Shown here: piece by piece, positions 23,061-36,201 of the stretch
Position numbering within the stretch: position 1 is the stretch's first letter
Layout: every line of letters starts with the position of its first letter
Assembly (NCBI GenBank): GCA_907163375.1
Contig: CAJQUW010009052.1
Location: forward strand, 186,001 to 250,000
Length of the DNA: 64,000 nucleotides
Direction of reading: 5' to 3'
Origin: Prostheceraeus crozeri
Lineage: Eukaryota; Platyhelminthes; Polycladida; Euryleptidae
Position numbers and translations under genes: made by a program
The notes under the pieces: generated by a model
What the model was told of the DNA's origin: nothing
Databases searched by the model: none
The model's input: the letters and a program-made list of their open reading frames with translations, nothing else

Positions 23061-26000
23061 CATTGTTAATAAAACTTATTAAAATAAACGAAAAGACATT
23101 GCTACCAAACTTCTATTACGAAATATGGTGTTTCAATGCTTCAAAAGTCTAGATAACACACAGAAATCTTTTTCAAACGATGCAGCAATTCTTCTCGAAA
23201 ATAAACCAAAGCTTTATGCGAGACTTCTAGACGATAAAGAAATATACTATACTGACATGCTTTTCACGTCTTCACATCAGTTATTTACATGTACAAGTAA
23301 TCTTATATAAAAGACAGACATAAGTTAATATAATATGCAAGAAGCATTAAAAGAATAGGCCTATATCAATTATGTGAATGCGGTTGTGCGCGGTGCACCG
23401 GAGGAATGGTTCACGGACAAGTGCGACGTTATACATATGAATTCCAGCAGTCGTCATTTTTACTCTAGGCCTATCACACTTCGACAGCTAGTGACGATTT
23501 CAGGCATCAAACAAAAACAACAGTTATTTTCCATATTTTAGTTCACTCTGCAATCATTTTGCAAAACAATCAATGCTGTCATATTTCTAGATTATTTTCA
23601 TTTTCATGTACAATTCTTTTGATACATGGACTGCGTCGATCCAATCGTACGACCGCACGTTTCACACTTCTCCATCAAAGCATGTGCTACCTAGAATCTA
23701 ATCAACTTTGGCCAATCTTCGTAAAACATATCAGGAATAGTTGCCTCTTATATTCCTTCCCTGAACATGTCAAAGAATATACACCTTTTGATGTATCTCA
23801 AAAGAGACAGTTGAAAGCTAGATATGACTTTGCTGTGTTAATATGTTTTACTTATGCTTTCAAGAAAGAGACCTGCGTATATGGAAATTAGCTAAGTGTG
23901 AGATCACAAACCTCTAAGAAATAGCTACAGGCTTTCAGACTGTCCAGATCTTCAATTATGAGAACGATGAGGTTTCATGGATATCATAGACAAAATGTCG
24001 AGTAGAGAAGAAAACTACTTATTAAACTGATTTTATTTGAATATAGGAATTTTTCAGAACAATCATCCATGCGAAATAGTGTTCAATAGAATACAATTAT
24101 TCGTGTAATCAATCGTTGCAATCGGATGTGAATTCGAACAGCGAAGTTCAATGATCAAAATACTCTAATCGGCCATTTCAAGTAAGTGAAAAGAAATCAG
24201 AGACTGTGGAAGAAGAGAGAAGACAGAAGAAAAATTAAAGGAATTGGCATTTTAGCAATACCAGGCGAAAATTTAAGTTATTGAAAATTACTTGATACTA
24301 ACACGATCGGGTACGTTTAATGTTTCCTTCTCCCATAACGCTTCTGTGTGACAGACATTTTAGGTGACACCATCTTCCCCCATCCCAACCCTCACAGGCG
24401 CCCCAGAAGACCCTAAAAATGAACTGGAAGCAGCGTAGCACCTCCCACGAAATTCCAATGAAGGTTTGTCCCTCGGAGTCTCGCTTTCATCGAAATACCA
24501 ATCACAGACACTTTATGTGGTGAGGACCCCGACAGACGTCCCAAGATGCACCATTATCCCCTAATGTCCAGCTGAGCTTGTATCGCACTAATACGGTCTG
24601 CACATTATTCACACAGCCCTAATTCTTACACTCACTTCATCTAATCGTAATAGCAACTTGATTTCCATATAGTGGTATCAATCTGATTATTTACTTATTC
24701 ATTAATTAGTTAATTAAATCTTCTGAAATGATATGCTTAAAATCAATGAACGAAGACAACAATGTCTACTGCAAACCACTGCAGCACAAGCTGATGAATA
24801 CCGAAAAGTTCAGACACGGACTTTGCCCTGTACTTGTTTTTTTACTTTTTAATTAAAGAGAAATAATAAGACACACGGAAGACCCTCACAGTCACATTCT
24901 GATCTTCACTAGCGCACAGGAAAGTGAAACGTCTGTTTATTGTTAACTATAATTGTGTGTGAAAAGCAATGTAGAAACTGCTCACCCATACGACATGAGA
25001 AGACGATGGAACACAATCACACTCAGCTGATTACACAACGCTTTCAAATGTTAATAATTATTGACAATTTGCCATACTTATGCTGTGAATGTAACATGTC
25101 TTACATCTTGTAATATTGACATGCGATTTCGGTTTACCAACTTCACCTGGAAAATTCGTCTGTATACAAACTCTTTCAATTAAGTTTTGCGAAGCTTCAC
25201 CATTCATGCGTTTATTTATGATAAAACTCATATCGGGTTACTACTTCCAAGCTTAAATTACTAAATCTTCACGTTGATTTTACAAGTCTATCGTTTGCTA
25301 TCAAAATCAGAAAAACTTCAAAATATTCAATAAATAGTATCATAATTTCTTCTGTGTTTCCTACGCATTTCTATGAATTGAAAGTGCATGCAACTTTCTT
25401 CAAAAACCTACCGCACCTAACTTCAACTAAAACTTTTGTCAATTTTGTTTCGCTTGATTTCATAATATTGATGGTTCTACTGACCTTAAATAATGAGAAG
25501 CCTCACAGAGAGTGAGAACTGTCAGAGTAAATGCACATTTCAATATGGGAAAATTTTTCTGTCTCACATCTCGTAGTTCGGATTTCAAATCAAACAGCGT
25601 AATGAGTTACAAAAGTAAAGAGGCAAACACAATGTCAAATTTCAATAATCTAAAGCAGAGTTCGCGATGATCAGCGAAAACTATATGAAAATTATTTTGA
25701 CATAATCTCCAACATGTATACTCTCCATCGATTTTGCACTGACTAATCAATATATTATTTCGATAGCATCAAGCAATGCCATAACATGCAGACGTTGGGA
25801 CCATAAATTGTCATTCTCATCCAGAAGAATTCAACCGAAATCCATGAAATTTGAAAATGTGCTCGACCTTTGCTCTCTAAACTTAAATTGATGAACACTA
25901 TTCAAATCACAGTTTTGTTTTTTGGCCGATGTACAAGTAAACTGTGCAATGCTGTAGGCCCATGTACAAGCGTTGCCATCAGTAGAGCAGTTGAAATTTA

Positions 26001-26118
26001 GCTCACATGGTAATTCTTCAAGTTAGAATGAGATAGAAACTTGTTACTCTATTTAAGCGGGAATAACGTAAATACATTTATCAAATATTGCATTTATATG
26101 CAATATATGCATTTTTCA
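23061..26118. other. Non-coding stretch
   Basis: No gene recognised. A GC-richer patch at 24360-24600 has many stops in all frames. The 110-codon plus frame at 23559-23891 has no recognisable motif. Confidence 0.45.
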
Positions 26119-26670
26119 AATATTGAGTTGCATCCTCAGTTGAAAAATGGGAAGGTCTAGATAGCTGCCATCTCATCCAATATCAGGAATCATCAGCAGG
26201 CCTGGTTCACATTTCTCAACATCGACACAACTTCCTATTTAATGTTACAGCCATGCCCGGGTCAATTTGAGACTTGCAATTATCAAGTTAGTGGAATTTG
26301 GACGGCCATTCACTAAATATCACTTTAAACACACTACTGGCAAATCGCCTAAATTATTGCACCTGGACGCTAACACAAGCACACACTTCTATTTACATTG
26401 TGATTGCAAAAAACAGCATTTATTAATTATTGCAGCCGCATTAACGGCCAGCAGTGTGTTTAGAGTGATATTTAATGAATGGCCGTGGAAATTCCAATAA
26501 CTTGCTAATTGCAAATCTCAAATTCACCCGGGCATGACTGCAACTTTAAACGGGAGTTGTGTCAGTGTTGAGAGATGTGAACTAGGCCTGCTAATGACTA
26601 CTGATATTGGATGAAATGGCATGCATTCAAGTCTGTTCCCATTTTTCAACTGAGGATGCAACTCAATATT
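26119..26670. repeat. Fold-back MITE, ~552 bp, full copy (family A)
   Basis: Starts AATATTGAGTTGCATCCTCA and ends with its reverse complement (GAGGATGCAACTCAATATT). The two arms, each ~225 bp, remain complementary through internal landmarks such as the GCCCGGGTCAA / CACCCGGGC segment and TTTAAACACACTACTGGC / GCCAGCAGTGTGTTTAGA. A loop of ~100 bp lies between them. Partial copies occur at 42.5 kb and 53.9 kb, which proves it is a dispersed family. It has no coding capacity. No convincing target duplication: flanks are TCAAATA and TTCAATA. Confidence 0.85.
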
Positions 26671-28999
26671 CAATAAATGCTATTCTATTTATATCAGCTG
26701 TTCTCTGTAATTGATTGTCAAGTAATCCTATCCATACCGAGGCGGAGGCTGATTCGGCCCTCCAGCAGCATATTTGCCGTGGTCCCTTCAAAAACAGACA
26801 GTTCGATCAACACTTCTTGTGAATTTTAGCTGAAGCGCATTTTTATACCTTTACCAAAAATCATTGCATTTGACCTATTAGAAAATCAAACTTATGACCT
26901 ATTTTGAAAAGTACTGATTTCGAAGGTCTGAGTTTTGCCACTTTTTGCAAACATTTTGTGAGGCAATTCTAAACGATCAATCACACCAAGACATCGAACA
27001 GAGTATTTTCAGTTCAAATGTCATGCAAATACTACTTAAAGCTTTTGTTGGTATGCCTATGCCTAGTGGCACACTGAAGCCGACATTTTTGTCTTTTTCG
27101 GATCTTAGGAATGGCTACTTTTGAAGAAAAATTTTCCAAATTTCATGTGGGTAAGATTGAGTCATGTTCTGTGAACAAATTGATCTTATCGATATCTTTT
27201 GAAACTCATGTGAAACTTCTTATTACATCTGAACGGTTTGGCATCGTTAACGGTGATCATTTAGGCGATTTCTTGCTAAATCTCTCGGTAAAATATCGAA
27301 AATCTAAAAGATCTGAAAGACCTCGGTAAAGATTAAAAAAATTTTCGTAATAAGTGATTTCAAACTTTGAATATCTATAGTAAGAAGATGAGAGTTAAAG
27401 CATAAATATTATCATTAGAAAGTTCACTCGCGCCGTTGAATTTGATGTTGAGCTGTGAATTTCATGCAATTCGGAGCAAAAGAAGTTTCGGATAGCCCAG
27501 CCACCCTAAGGGCTGAATTATCCCAACCCCTCGCCCACCTTGATTATCGATCGTGTGTTCGGAAATGAAATTTTCAGGATGTCTTGAAGCTGATCGGGCA
27601 TGAAATAATACTCTAACATGTCCATATAAATGGTTCTAGGCACTAGAAAAGTCCTTGACATAGACAATGTGAGCAATGATTCCACCATGGAACCAGCTGT
27701 CAAAAGATTCACTTTCGAACGGTCTTTTTGGTTCGCCTGGAGAATCTGAGACTGTGTGACTTCACATTTTCCTACGCTATGGATTGCAACCTGGGTAACT
27801 CACTATGGCGAGACAATGATCAGATGTCACTGTGTCTCTAAGTTCTGGCCAGTAATACTTTTTTGAAAATTCGCTTCAATTTGAGTGACAAATCTTGTCG
27901 AATAAAATGTCTTTTTCATTTCAGATTGTTAGAGGAAACCATTTTCATAACATGGACTGTAAATACGGAATAGCACATCAGGTATCGGCTTACAAGTTTT
28001 AATTGATTACAAGGAAGATCTCCTTCAGGATGATCGAAGGAGAAATGACATAAACTTAAGACGGAAAAGTGATCTGCGGACTTCGGGAACTCATCATTTC
28101 ATGGCTAAAATGACAATCAAGCATAGCGAACAGTAGCCAGGACGTATCTGCTTCTTCAACTGCTTATCCAACCAGGGATTTTTAGCTTTAGTCAAGTGAA
28201 TTAATTTCAAGCGCGCGTTTCATCGTATAATGCGATTACAATCAAAAAGGAAAGTCTCATACTTCTTAACAAAACAAAATGGAATTCAGACCTAATGACT
28301 AGTATTTGACTGGAACAATCCTTGTTGCCAGTGGAATATGGAAATATCCTAAATTCTAATTCTAAATTCAGAATATAGGCACAAATATGGAAAAGTTCCG
28401 CACTGACTGAATGATATCTTCAGCTTTGATTTTGATTGTGGACTGCATATAGATTTAAAGCCATTATCACATAATTATGAATTGCATATTGAATGATGAC
28501 AAAAACTATAGACTATTTATAGCATACTTACTAGATTGAAGATTGATGTGGGTATCAGATTCATGCAAAATTAGGTGCAAGATGCAATTACACCATACTT
28601 TGGTGTAAGATTCACTTGCATTCAAACGATGAAACAAATAAGCGAAAGTGTGATTATTGGACGCCTGCAATCTGAAGGAATGAAGCAAATTATAAAGTCC
28701 AAATAACCAAAATAAACAGTTACATAGAAGATTTACCAAACTAGAAAATATCACCATTTGATTTTTCACAAGATGGGTTCAAGATGCCATCCTAATGATC
28801 CAATGAATATTCCTATCAAAATTTAAGAAGAAGTGAGCAAAACTAATTCAATAAAAATACATTTTCAGATTCTTTGAAACTAATCAAGACTTGACATAGT
28901 TGACCAGTTTGCGAGTCAGGCGATGCTAATCAAGACTGTTTGTACAGGACAATATAAAATTACAAAATTGACACTGTTGGTATAACTACATTATTGTTA
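26671..28999. other. Non-coding stretch
   Basis: No gene recognised. Short open frames at 27111-27329 (+) and 28506-28769 (-) have no family resemblance. Confidence 0.45.
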
Positions 29000-29007
29000 G
29001 TCATTAG
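29000..29007. repeat. hAT target-site duplication, left copy
   Basis: GTCATTAG immediately precedes CAGGG and is repeated exactly at 30077-30084, which fixes the boundaries of the enclosed element. Confidence 0.9.
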
Positions 29008-30076
29008 CAGGGCCGAATATGCGACCAAATATGCATAGGCCTAATGCATAAAATGTATAAAAGTGCATATTTCAGCTTTAATTGCATAAAAATGCAAATC
29101 ATGAAAACAAGTGCTTTTAAATACATATATAAATAATTTCTTGAAAAAACAGGAGTTATCATGAACAAATTGTGTCTCGTTTCCTGTGTTGACACCTATC
29201 TTCTCCTTTCTGTTTTACCTAAGATACCGGTCTAAGGCTCTACTTATATCTTGAAGATTCCCTAGTTTCAGAAGACACAACATGCTATATATACTGCTTA
29301 TTAATTGGTCGGATTCCTGTGATTCCTTCACGTTATCGCAAGTTGGAAGAAGCTCACATGTCACTGCCACCTCTCCGATAACCACCCGTTGGGGCACATG
29401 GATAGAAGCAGTGGAATACTACCTCACCAATTATCAGACCCTGAAAAAAGTGATTGTTGACTTGGAGGATGATTGTACAGCAATCGTTAACCTGAAGAAA
29501 CTAATCGAAAAATCGGAAATCGAGATTGCAAGAGTCATCGTAGACATTTCCTCTAAATATGGATCTATTCCTCGTTGTCTGAAGCAGCTTCAAGACCGTA
29601 AGTGCAATCAGTCTCGAGCCAAACGATTGATCGATGGTATCAGCGATGACTTTGATGCGAATGTAAGGACCAAGCTGGAGCACGTTCTTCAAAACAACAC
29701 AGGATTCAATAAGCTGGTTGAGAGGGACTTTGAATGATGTTCATTGGAAGAGCGATTGCTATTGTCGTGATCTCCGGTTACCTCTTCTGACGTTAAGAGA
29801 CGTTTTTCAGAACACAGGGCATTTATGAGAAGCAATCGCATTAGTATGACTAAGGAAAGCATCCACATGCGTTGTCTATTAGCAATGAACCCAAAGTGCT
29901 GACAGATTATTCACCATTTATGCATACATAGGCCTACATTTCTTACTATATTGCAGCTATTTCTATAATCAGAATGATATTGCATAAATACAGTTTTCAT
30001 TGCAAAAAATTCTTTTTTAAGCGCATTTTTATGCGCATAAAACGATCACTTGTTAATGCAAATTGGGTTGTCCGTG
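29008..30076 (+). mobile_element. Internally deleted hAT transposon with 8-bp TSD
   Basis: A 1069-bp element bounded by the exact 8-bp duplication GTCATTAG. Its left end is CAGGGCCGAATATGC. The right end, reverse-complemented, starts CACGGACAACCC, so the terminal repeats are short and diverged. Subterminal GCATAAAAATGC-type motifs occur at both ends, as is common for hAT elements. It carries a remnant of transposase (separate entry). The rest of the transposase is missing, so it is not autonomous. Confidence 0.88.
29330..29737 (+). pseudogene. hAT transposase C-terminal fragment (CGGBP1/DUF659-like)
   Basis: The 151-codon frame from 29282 contains PITTRWGTWIEAVEYYLTNY, the P-x-x-TRWGTW motif of hAT transposases related to CGGBP1-like genes, followed by acidic helical sequence, DISSKYGSIPRCLKQLQ and a final LQNNTGFNKL. 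Family members normally have several hundred residues upstream (BED zinc finger, RNase-H-like core) that are absent. The part of the frame before residue ~30 does not resemble the family and may be fortuitous. It lies fully inside the TSD-bounded element, in the plus orientation. Confidence 0.8.
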
Positions 30077-31831
30077 GTCATTAGTCACTTGCTATGAAGG
30101 CATAATTATTCACAATGTTCAATAAAAAAGAATCATAGTTCTTGACATCATCGCCGACATTGCGAAAGCAAAAAGGAAGACATATAAAGTTAGCTGAAAC
30201 AATTAAACCATCGCAACCAATCTGGTTGAAACAAGTGACGCCCATCGTATAAAATATAAATATGTAGAATTGTCAAGATTGGTTAAAATTGTAGTAGAAA
30301 TGAATTGAATCGCTTTTATTATGATGATATTTGTACTCAAGTTACCGAAACGTTGGTGCTCACAGTTCACCAAAAAACATCACGCCCTACCCGTTAAACA
30401 AAGATCCAATTCCAACTTAAATAACATCGATAGCAAGGACAGATCTCATACAATAATTGCACAAGAGGATTTCGTTCTCATTCAAATGTTTCTATTGGCA
30501 AGACTCAAAATATCAAAAAGTACAAAATTTTCGTCGAAGAAGGTTTTGTCAACATCATGACTTTCCTCTCCTGACATAGTCTAACGGTCTGAGCCTCCAA
30601 AGTTTGGTATACATGAATACAACATAAAACACGATCACCATGTCGGCGACCATTCACCTTCAAAAATTGTGGAGATGAGCATCATCGGTAAGCGCTTTGC
30701 AATCGGACTCCGAAGAAAATCAGAAAAAATCGAATGTTCAATCGAATTTGAAGGTGGCTTAATTTTTTGGATTTCAACTTTTTTAATATCACGGATGTGG
30801 TAAACCTATTATACGAATAACTATTATTTGTAATCATTAGCAAAAATCTCAGATAGGCCAACATTTCGCGTGCTGCATTCCATTTGAAATCTAGATTTTT
30901 CTAGGATATCGCAAGCAAATTATGCAGCAATGCATATAATTTTGAATTTACTTGACACGCATTGCGCAACATACCAATAATTTATGCCATACGGTCGGAA
31001 TGGCCTATCTAGGTGGATTATATGCCTACTGTTGCTGCATGCCGACTTATTTAAGCCTCTGAAAAATCGGAATGAAGTGATGGACCTATAGCAGTTGAAA
31101 AGAATATAACTACTATGTCTTTCTATTCACTGCAATGTATTTCATGATGTTGTAAACAATTTTGTATTGTCATCTTGGCTTCACGCAAGTGTCCCTCGGG
31201 ACCTGTGCTTGCATTTTGCTCTTTTGTAATAAAATATACTGTTATCATCATTATTATCTGGAAATGTAACATGCAGATGTACTCGTACTACCAACTGTGG
31301 AATTTTAGTAGGCCTATCTTATCCCCTTCAAGCAAGATCGCGTAAAAACGTGGTAAATTCAGGCTATTATTCGGTAGCGTACAATGTCACATCAAAGCCT
31401 TTTGCTAAAATTTATAACATTTCATGCATTTTGCATTTTGCTATACTAACACCACTTAGCTATCTTTTGAAATCTGACTTAATTTCAACCGTTTCATTTC
31501 TCACATATCGCTTCGCCTTAATGTAAAAACTTAATAATTACGTTCATTTCAACACTGAAATACATGAGCTGACAACAAGTAGGAATTAATCTTGAATCTT
31601 CATGCATTCTATGCATTCATCATAAACACAACCGGTGAAAGTTTCGCCAAACCATCGCGCATAGATCCTTTCTCCAGCATTTCATGTGGTTAATTGACTT
31701 GAGTATATAATTCGCCATCATTTTGAACATTTGATTAATCAGAGAAATCCACTATTTAATCAATGTAAAAAAGCAACTTCAATGCAGGAAATGCAAAATC
31801 AGCTGTAAGACGTCATGAAATTAATCTCTAT
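30077..31831. other. Non-coding stretch, possible retroelement 3' tail
   Basis: Begins with the right copy of the hAT duplication. At about 31170-31256 a small hairpin (CAAGTGTCCCTCGGGACCTGTGCTTG) is followed by AATAAA and an ATC/ATT-rich microsatellite, which looks like the 3' end of a LINE or SINE, but no body was recognised. Nothing else was seen. Confidence 0.4.
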
Positions 31832-32009
31832 ATTGAAAAAAAATTGATTGCCACTGGCTTCAGAGTTCTCATTCTTCATTGACCTTCACGTTCTGTTTTG
31901 CATGCATTCAGTCTGTAATTGACCCTTGACGAAGAAAGCCGAAATATCGGGTTTTTCAAATTAAAGAATAATTCCTCTGAAGCCAGTGGCAATCAGTTTT
32001 TTTTTCAAT
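31832..32009. repeat. Short inverted-repeat element with ~33-bp termini
   Basis: Left end ATTGAAAAAAAATTGATTGC then CACTGGCTTCAGAG. The right end is its reverse complement with one or two changes (CTCTGAAGCCAGTGGCAATC...TTTTTCAAT). The 178-bp interior contains TTGACGAAGAAAGCCGAAATATCGGG. That phrase resembles sequences found near Penelope-like element ends with hammerhead ribozymes (CTGANGA ... GAAA), but the core differs at the first base and stem II is too short to be convincing. It is best described as a MITE-like element of unknown superfamily. Confidence 0.6.
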
Positions 32010-35000
32010 TACTCATCCATGAATGGCCTCATTATACCATATGTATCAGCAATCTCTATATGTTACTTTCAAGATTGCCTAGCATCACTTGCTGCTCTAG
32101 TGATTGTAACTATCTGATGTTTTGTATATGCAAGCATATACTGCAATGTCAGAGCCTCTTCTTTCTTCAACAACATTGCATCATTATCTCGAACTTGTAC
32201 GGAAGAAATGGAAACACATCTGATGCCTCCATGTGATGATAAACCATCCTCTCAGGGAAGTTTCGCTTTCACATATTTTCTGAAATTCCTGCCTTACTTA
32301 TTTCCACTTCAATTTCGCTGTTTTCAACTTTTGTCGCACATTTTTAACTTCTTTGCAATCGAGTAGGAGCTTCAACACGCCAATATTTTATCTGGCCTAC
32401 AAAGTTTGCCGTGTAGGTGCTTCATTTCAAACATATGTGATTTTGCATATTTGACACTGCGATATATATTGAATACATGCAACATATATGATTTTGCATC
32501 AATAGGCCACTAAACAAATGGCTTACCTTGTAACTTAACGTTTGCCCATAATTTGACCTGCTTGGTTGTCTATAAATGCTATCTACAATTACAATCTAAA
32601 AGTACTTATCTATAATGCTGATATTCAGCGGATGCTCAACCAAAAGAAAGCAACGCTCTTTGCATTGCATTTCAGATCTAATGTGAGGCGAATAGCATCA
32701 AATCACCTGCTCTTCAATTTTGTCATCATCTTTCACTGATTTGAAGGAAGGGCAACGGAGAAAAAATCTTCTTTTATATATTCCCTTAATCCCTAAGATC
32801 ACATCTGCTTATGAAATCAGTGTAACATCACCCCCTATCTATCTACATTAACTATAGCAACCTCCAAAGACTTCAATGGGCTTTTTGAACAATTCATCAA
32901 CATCCCAATATCGACGCTTAATATATAAAATACTTACATATTAAATAATTCGCGTTCTGGTGTGCAGGAGATGAAAGAAAAATAATACTATTTCTCGATG
33001 ACGATGACTGACATAAACACTACACGACCCACATTGAGATATTCAAATTTATATGTAGTAACTTTCATGAGCTAGTTTTATTAACTTACAATATTCAAAC
33101 AGTTCTCAGAGGTCTGATCATAGGACCAGATCGCCCGCAAAATGCATAATGCTCTACAAGAATGATTGTCATCACCTGGCCTTTAATTTCTACGGTCATA
33201 TTTCGTTAGACTAAGGTGCCAAATCGTTTTGTAGTGCCTTCCCAAAAATGTTGGTGTGAGAGGAAATCCAAATATTTTTCGTCAATACTTCCGATGCACG
33301 TTGAACAATCAGAGCTTGCTATGAAGCATTTGCATGGTCAACTCCCAGTCTTCTTCAATCCAAAACTAATGTACATGTTTTTGTACATGTGTATGTTTTT
33401 ATGCATGTTTTTATGAATTCTTCGGGTTCCATGTACATTTTTACCACTTGTGAAGAAATTATTTTTTTCACTCTTGCTACACTCCATATTGCATACTGAC
33501 TATGTTTCAGGACTTTACTGAGACAGAGCCACTTCCGTGAGGCAGAACATGGCTTAGATCTTCCCCATGTAGCACTATATGTTCCCACTAGCTCATTCGT
33601 AGTTGGTCATGGTCTCGGATAGCTGTTGATTTTAACTCATTTGTCAAACCTAGATAAAGAGAATACAAAGAACTTGATGTGGGAAAAGGAAGCAAAACCA
33701 GAAAGATGTGTGATGCTGTGAAGTTAAGGAAGATAGAGTATTTCAATCGATGAGTAAAATGAGATTAAAAATATGCATGTCATACAATCTGATTTCTATG
33801 AATTCGCCTGGGATTCGTTTTGGGAATTTGTTGTTAACATACACTAATAAAAAAGGAGGATTTAATAAAATCAGCTGATGTATCATCTTTGATTGGCTAT
33901 CTATCAAGGTCGGATGAATTTTACGTTGGGAGGTATTGTTGTGTTTGCCAAGAACTCAGACAATCTGGTGTAGGTGAGTGCCGAACCATCAACAATTCCA
34001 ATGAGTGTAAATTACTGTTAGGAATATCAAATATATTTTTCAAACTATTCCCTACTGAAGCAAAATGTCCAAACAGTTGCCTGTAGTTGTTGCCTCTCTA
34101 ACTTATGAATATCATCATTCTCGTAGCTGACCAAACGATTGGTCTTGAAGATGTATCTCGCACATGTGAAAGAACAACACCAAGACCTGCGTCATTGGCA
34201 TCTGTCATCAAAATTAGGCAGATTCAACTGAATTATGTTCAGTTTCATATGAAGCTGAAAATACAACAGAACTTCAGTTGACATTCACGAATTTTATGGC
34301 TTGTAATCCCATGTTTTGAAAACACTATTGATGCATCTCATAATCAAGTTTATCAATCCCTAACATGCATCGTTGTGAAGTGCATCACACGCTGCAGGAA
34401 TAGATGCACCTACTCTTCTGTAGGGCAATATCCATGAATGAATTATTATTCATCTTCCATACAAACTACACATTGGATGACAAAAAATACGCTTACAATC
34501 AGGGATATTGCCTCTAAACCTTTTTCGCAACATGTGTGACTACCAGTCTTTCATTTTTTTCTATTCCTTTTCATAGACTATGATCAGATAAATCAGTTTG
34601 GAGATGTTGGTGTAAATCGAATGATTAAATTTTTTTCGAAAATGTGCATGCTTTATGTAGCCTACATGCGATATATATGACCGTCAGAGCGACCTTTATT
34701 CCCAATGAAGAAACTCGTTAGTGAAGCACACACCAACATCGAAATCTATAACTATGAGAACTTTGTATTTAAAGTAACTATGAATATGTAATTGAATGCT
34801 GTATCGAAGAGTTACCTCGTCTTGGGAATGAAAACGCCATGGAGGAGTTAACTCGTTGATAGTGAAAGTGTTAACAAACTAACAAAAGTTTGACCAAGGC
34901 AGGTTATACTTCGTTGCCAGATTTTAGTGCATAGGGCAAAACTCCATGAAGTTATTGTATAGATAGCGAAACTTCACGCAAAGTGCCTTAAAATATATTT

Positions 35001-35847
35001 TTCCCTATTTCCTTTGTTTTCTATGGAATTGTCTAAGTGCCTAAATCTTGTTTCCGTTATAATTTTCCAGTCGTGAGAGGAGTTAACTCCATTTTTAGAA
35101 TTGGTTTTGTATTTTCCCATTCACGTTTACATTATTGTTCGTGCTGCCAGACGAGCAAAGGACAATGAATGCTTTTTACTCGTCGTATGCAGTCTGTCTC
35201 AATTCAGAACACGAAGGAATTGTTGGAAAAACATTCATTGAAGAATGATTTGACTGAAATTTTAATTCGCTTTTCTGATTTTACGAAACATAGGTACTAC
35301 TTCAGTGTAAAAGCAAACTTCCACGCTACAAGCAATAGAAACCAACACCAAGGCACTACCTACACTTGAAGCTGAAGGCAATAGCGTGACTTAAAGGAAA
35401 GACAATCAATTCAAAATATGATAATGTTGTGGCTAAAGATCCGGATTTAGAGCCTCCGAAAAAATTTCAACTGCTCTGTCTATGAAATTAGCTCCGTTGA
35501 GCTTTCGAGTCGTTGAAAGATTTTGCGCAACTCAGTGTAATTGCATGCAATCATCGTAATTGATAAGCCGCAAAATGAATGCCTTTATTTGGATTTTAGG
35601 TGGCTTTTTGAATATTTTAGCTGTCTTTTATTATTATTATTATCTTCTTATTTTATGTCTTTAATTTATTATTATCTAGTCATCATTAATGCGGCATCGT
35701 ACATGGCGACTCATTTTATACAGTGCTGCATCTGCTTTTCAGAAACCGGTCTTATGCTGTCAAATAGTTAGCATTTTAAGTTTATAGGGTAAATTTTATT
35801 TATTTTGCAATGCATGAGCTTACTTTTAAAACGGATTTTTTTTTCAG
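32010..35847. other. Non-coding stretch upstream of PDCD4
   Basis: No gene recognised. The PDCD4 5' untranslated exon(s) and promoter should lie in or left of this region, because the first coding exon begins at a splice acceptor, but I cannot place them. An AT-rich short tandem (ATGTTTTTGTACATGTGTAT-like) is at 33365-33410, and GGAGTTAACTCC is a 12-bp palindrome near 35078. Confidence 0.45.
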
Positions 35848-36201
35848 GACAATTGTTGAGAAAGTCGGAAGTAATTGAGTGTTTCCCTTGAAGTGCCATG
35901 GCAGATACCTCCCCTGCTGCTGTTATAGTAAATGGATTCGATAGCATGGATTGTAAGACAATTAATCCAGAACCTCTTTTCAACCAAGATTCGGCGGAAA
36001 ATGTGAAAGTCAAAGAGGGTCGAACCATTCGAAAGGCAAAGCGTTTCAATTCCATCACTAACACCAATGGTGTTGAAGCGGGTGGAGACAGCGCAACTCC
36101 CAAAGTTATCAACAATAATATATTCAGCAGCATGGGGAAGGTGCCATATGGGAAGAACAGCAAGAAGTCTCGAACAGGCACACGTGGTGTTCCAAAGAAA
36201 G
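35848..36201 (+). CDS. PDCD4: PDCD4 exon with start codon
   Basis: Acceptor TTTTTTTTCAG, 50 bp of untranslated sequence, then ATG at 35898 in the context TGCCATGG. It codes for 101 residues plus one base and ends AAAG before the donor GTATGT. Contains the basic stretch and the VPKK that precedes the GGAGGKG motif. The start is supported by the MADTSPA opening and by absence of an upstream in-frame ATG in the exon. Confidence 0.9.

Noticed and set aside
23559-23891. 110-codon plus frame
   Set aside because: No recognisable motif, no splice context and composition like surrounding DNA.
24360-24600. GC-richer patch as a possible exon
   Set aside because: Stops in every frame on both strands and no convincing splice pair.
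31900-31960. Active hammerhead ribozyme
   Set aside because: The core begins TTGACGA instead of CTGANGA and the stem II region is too short.
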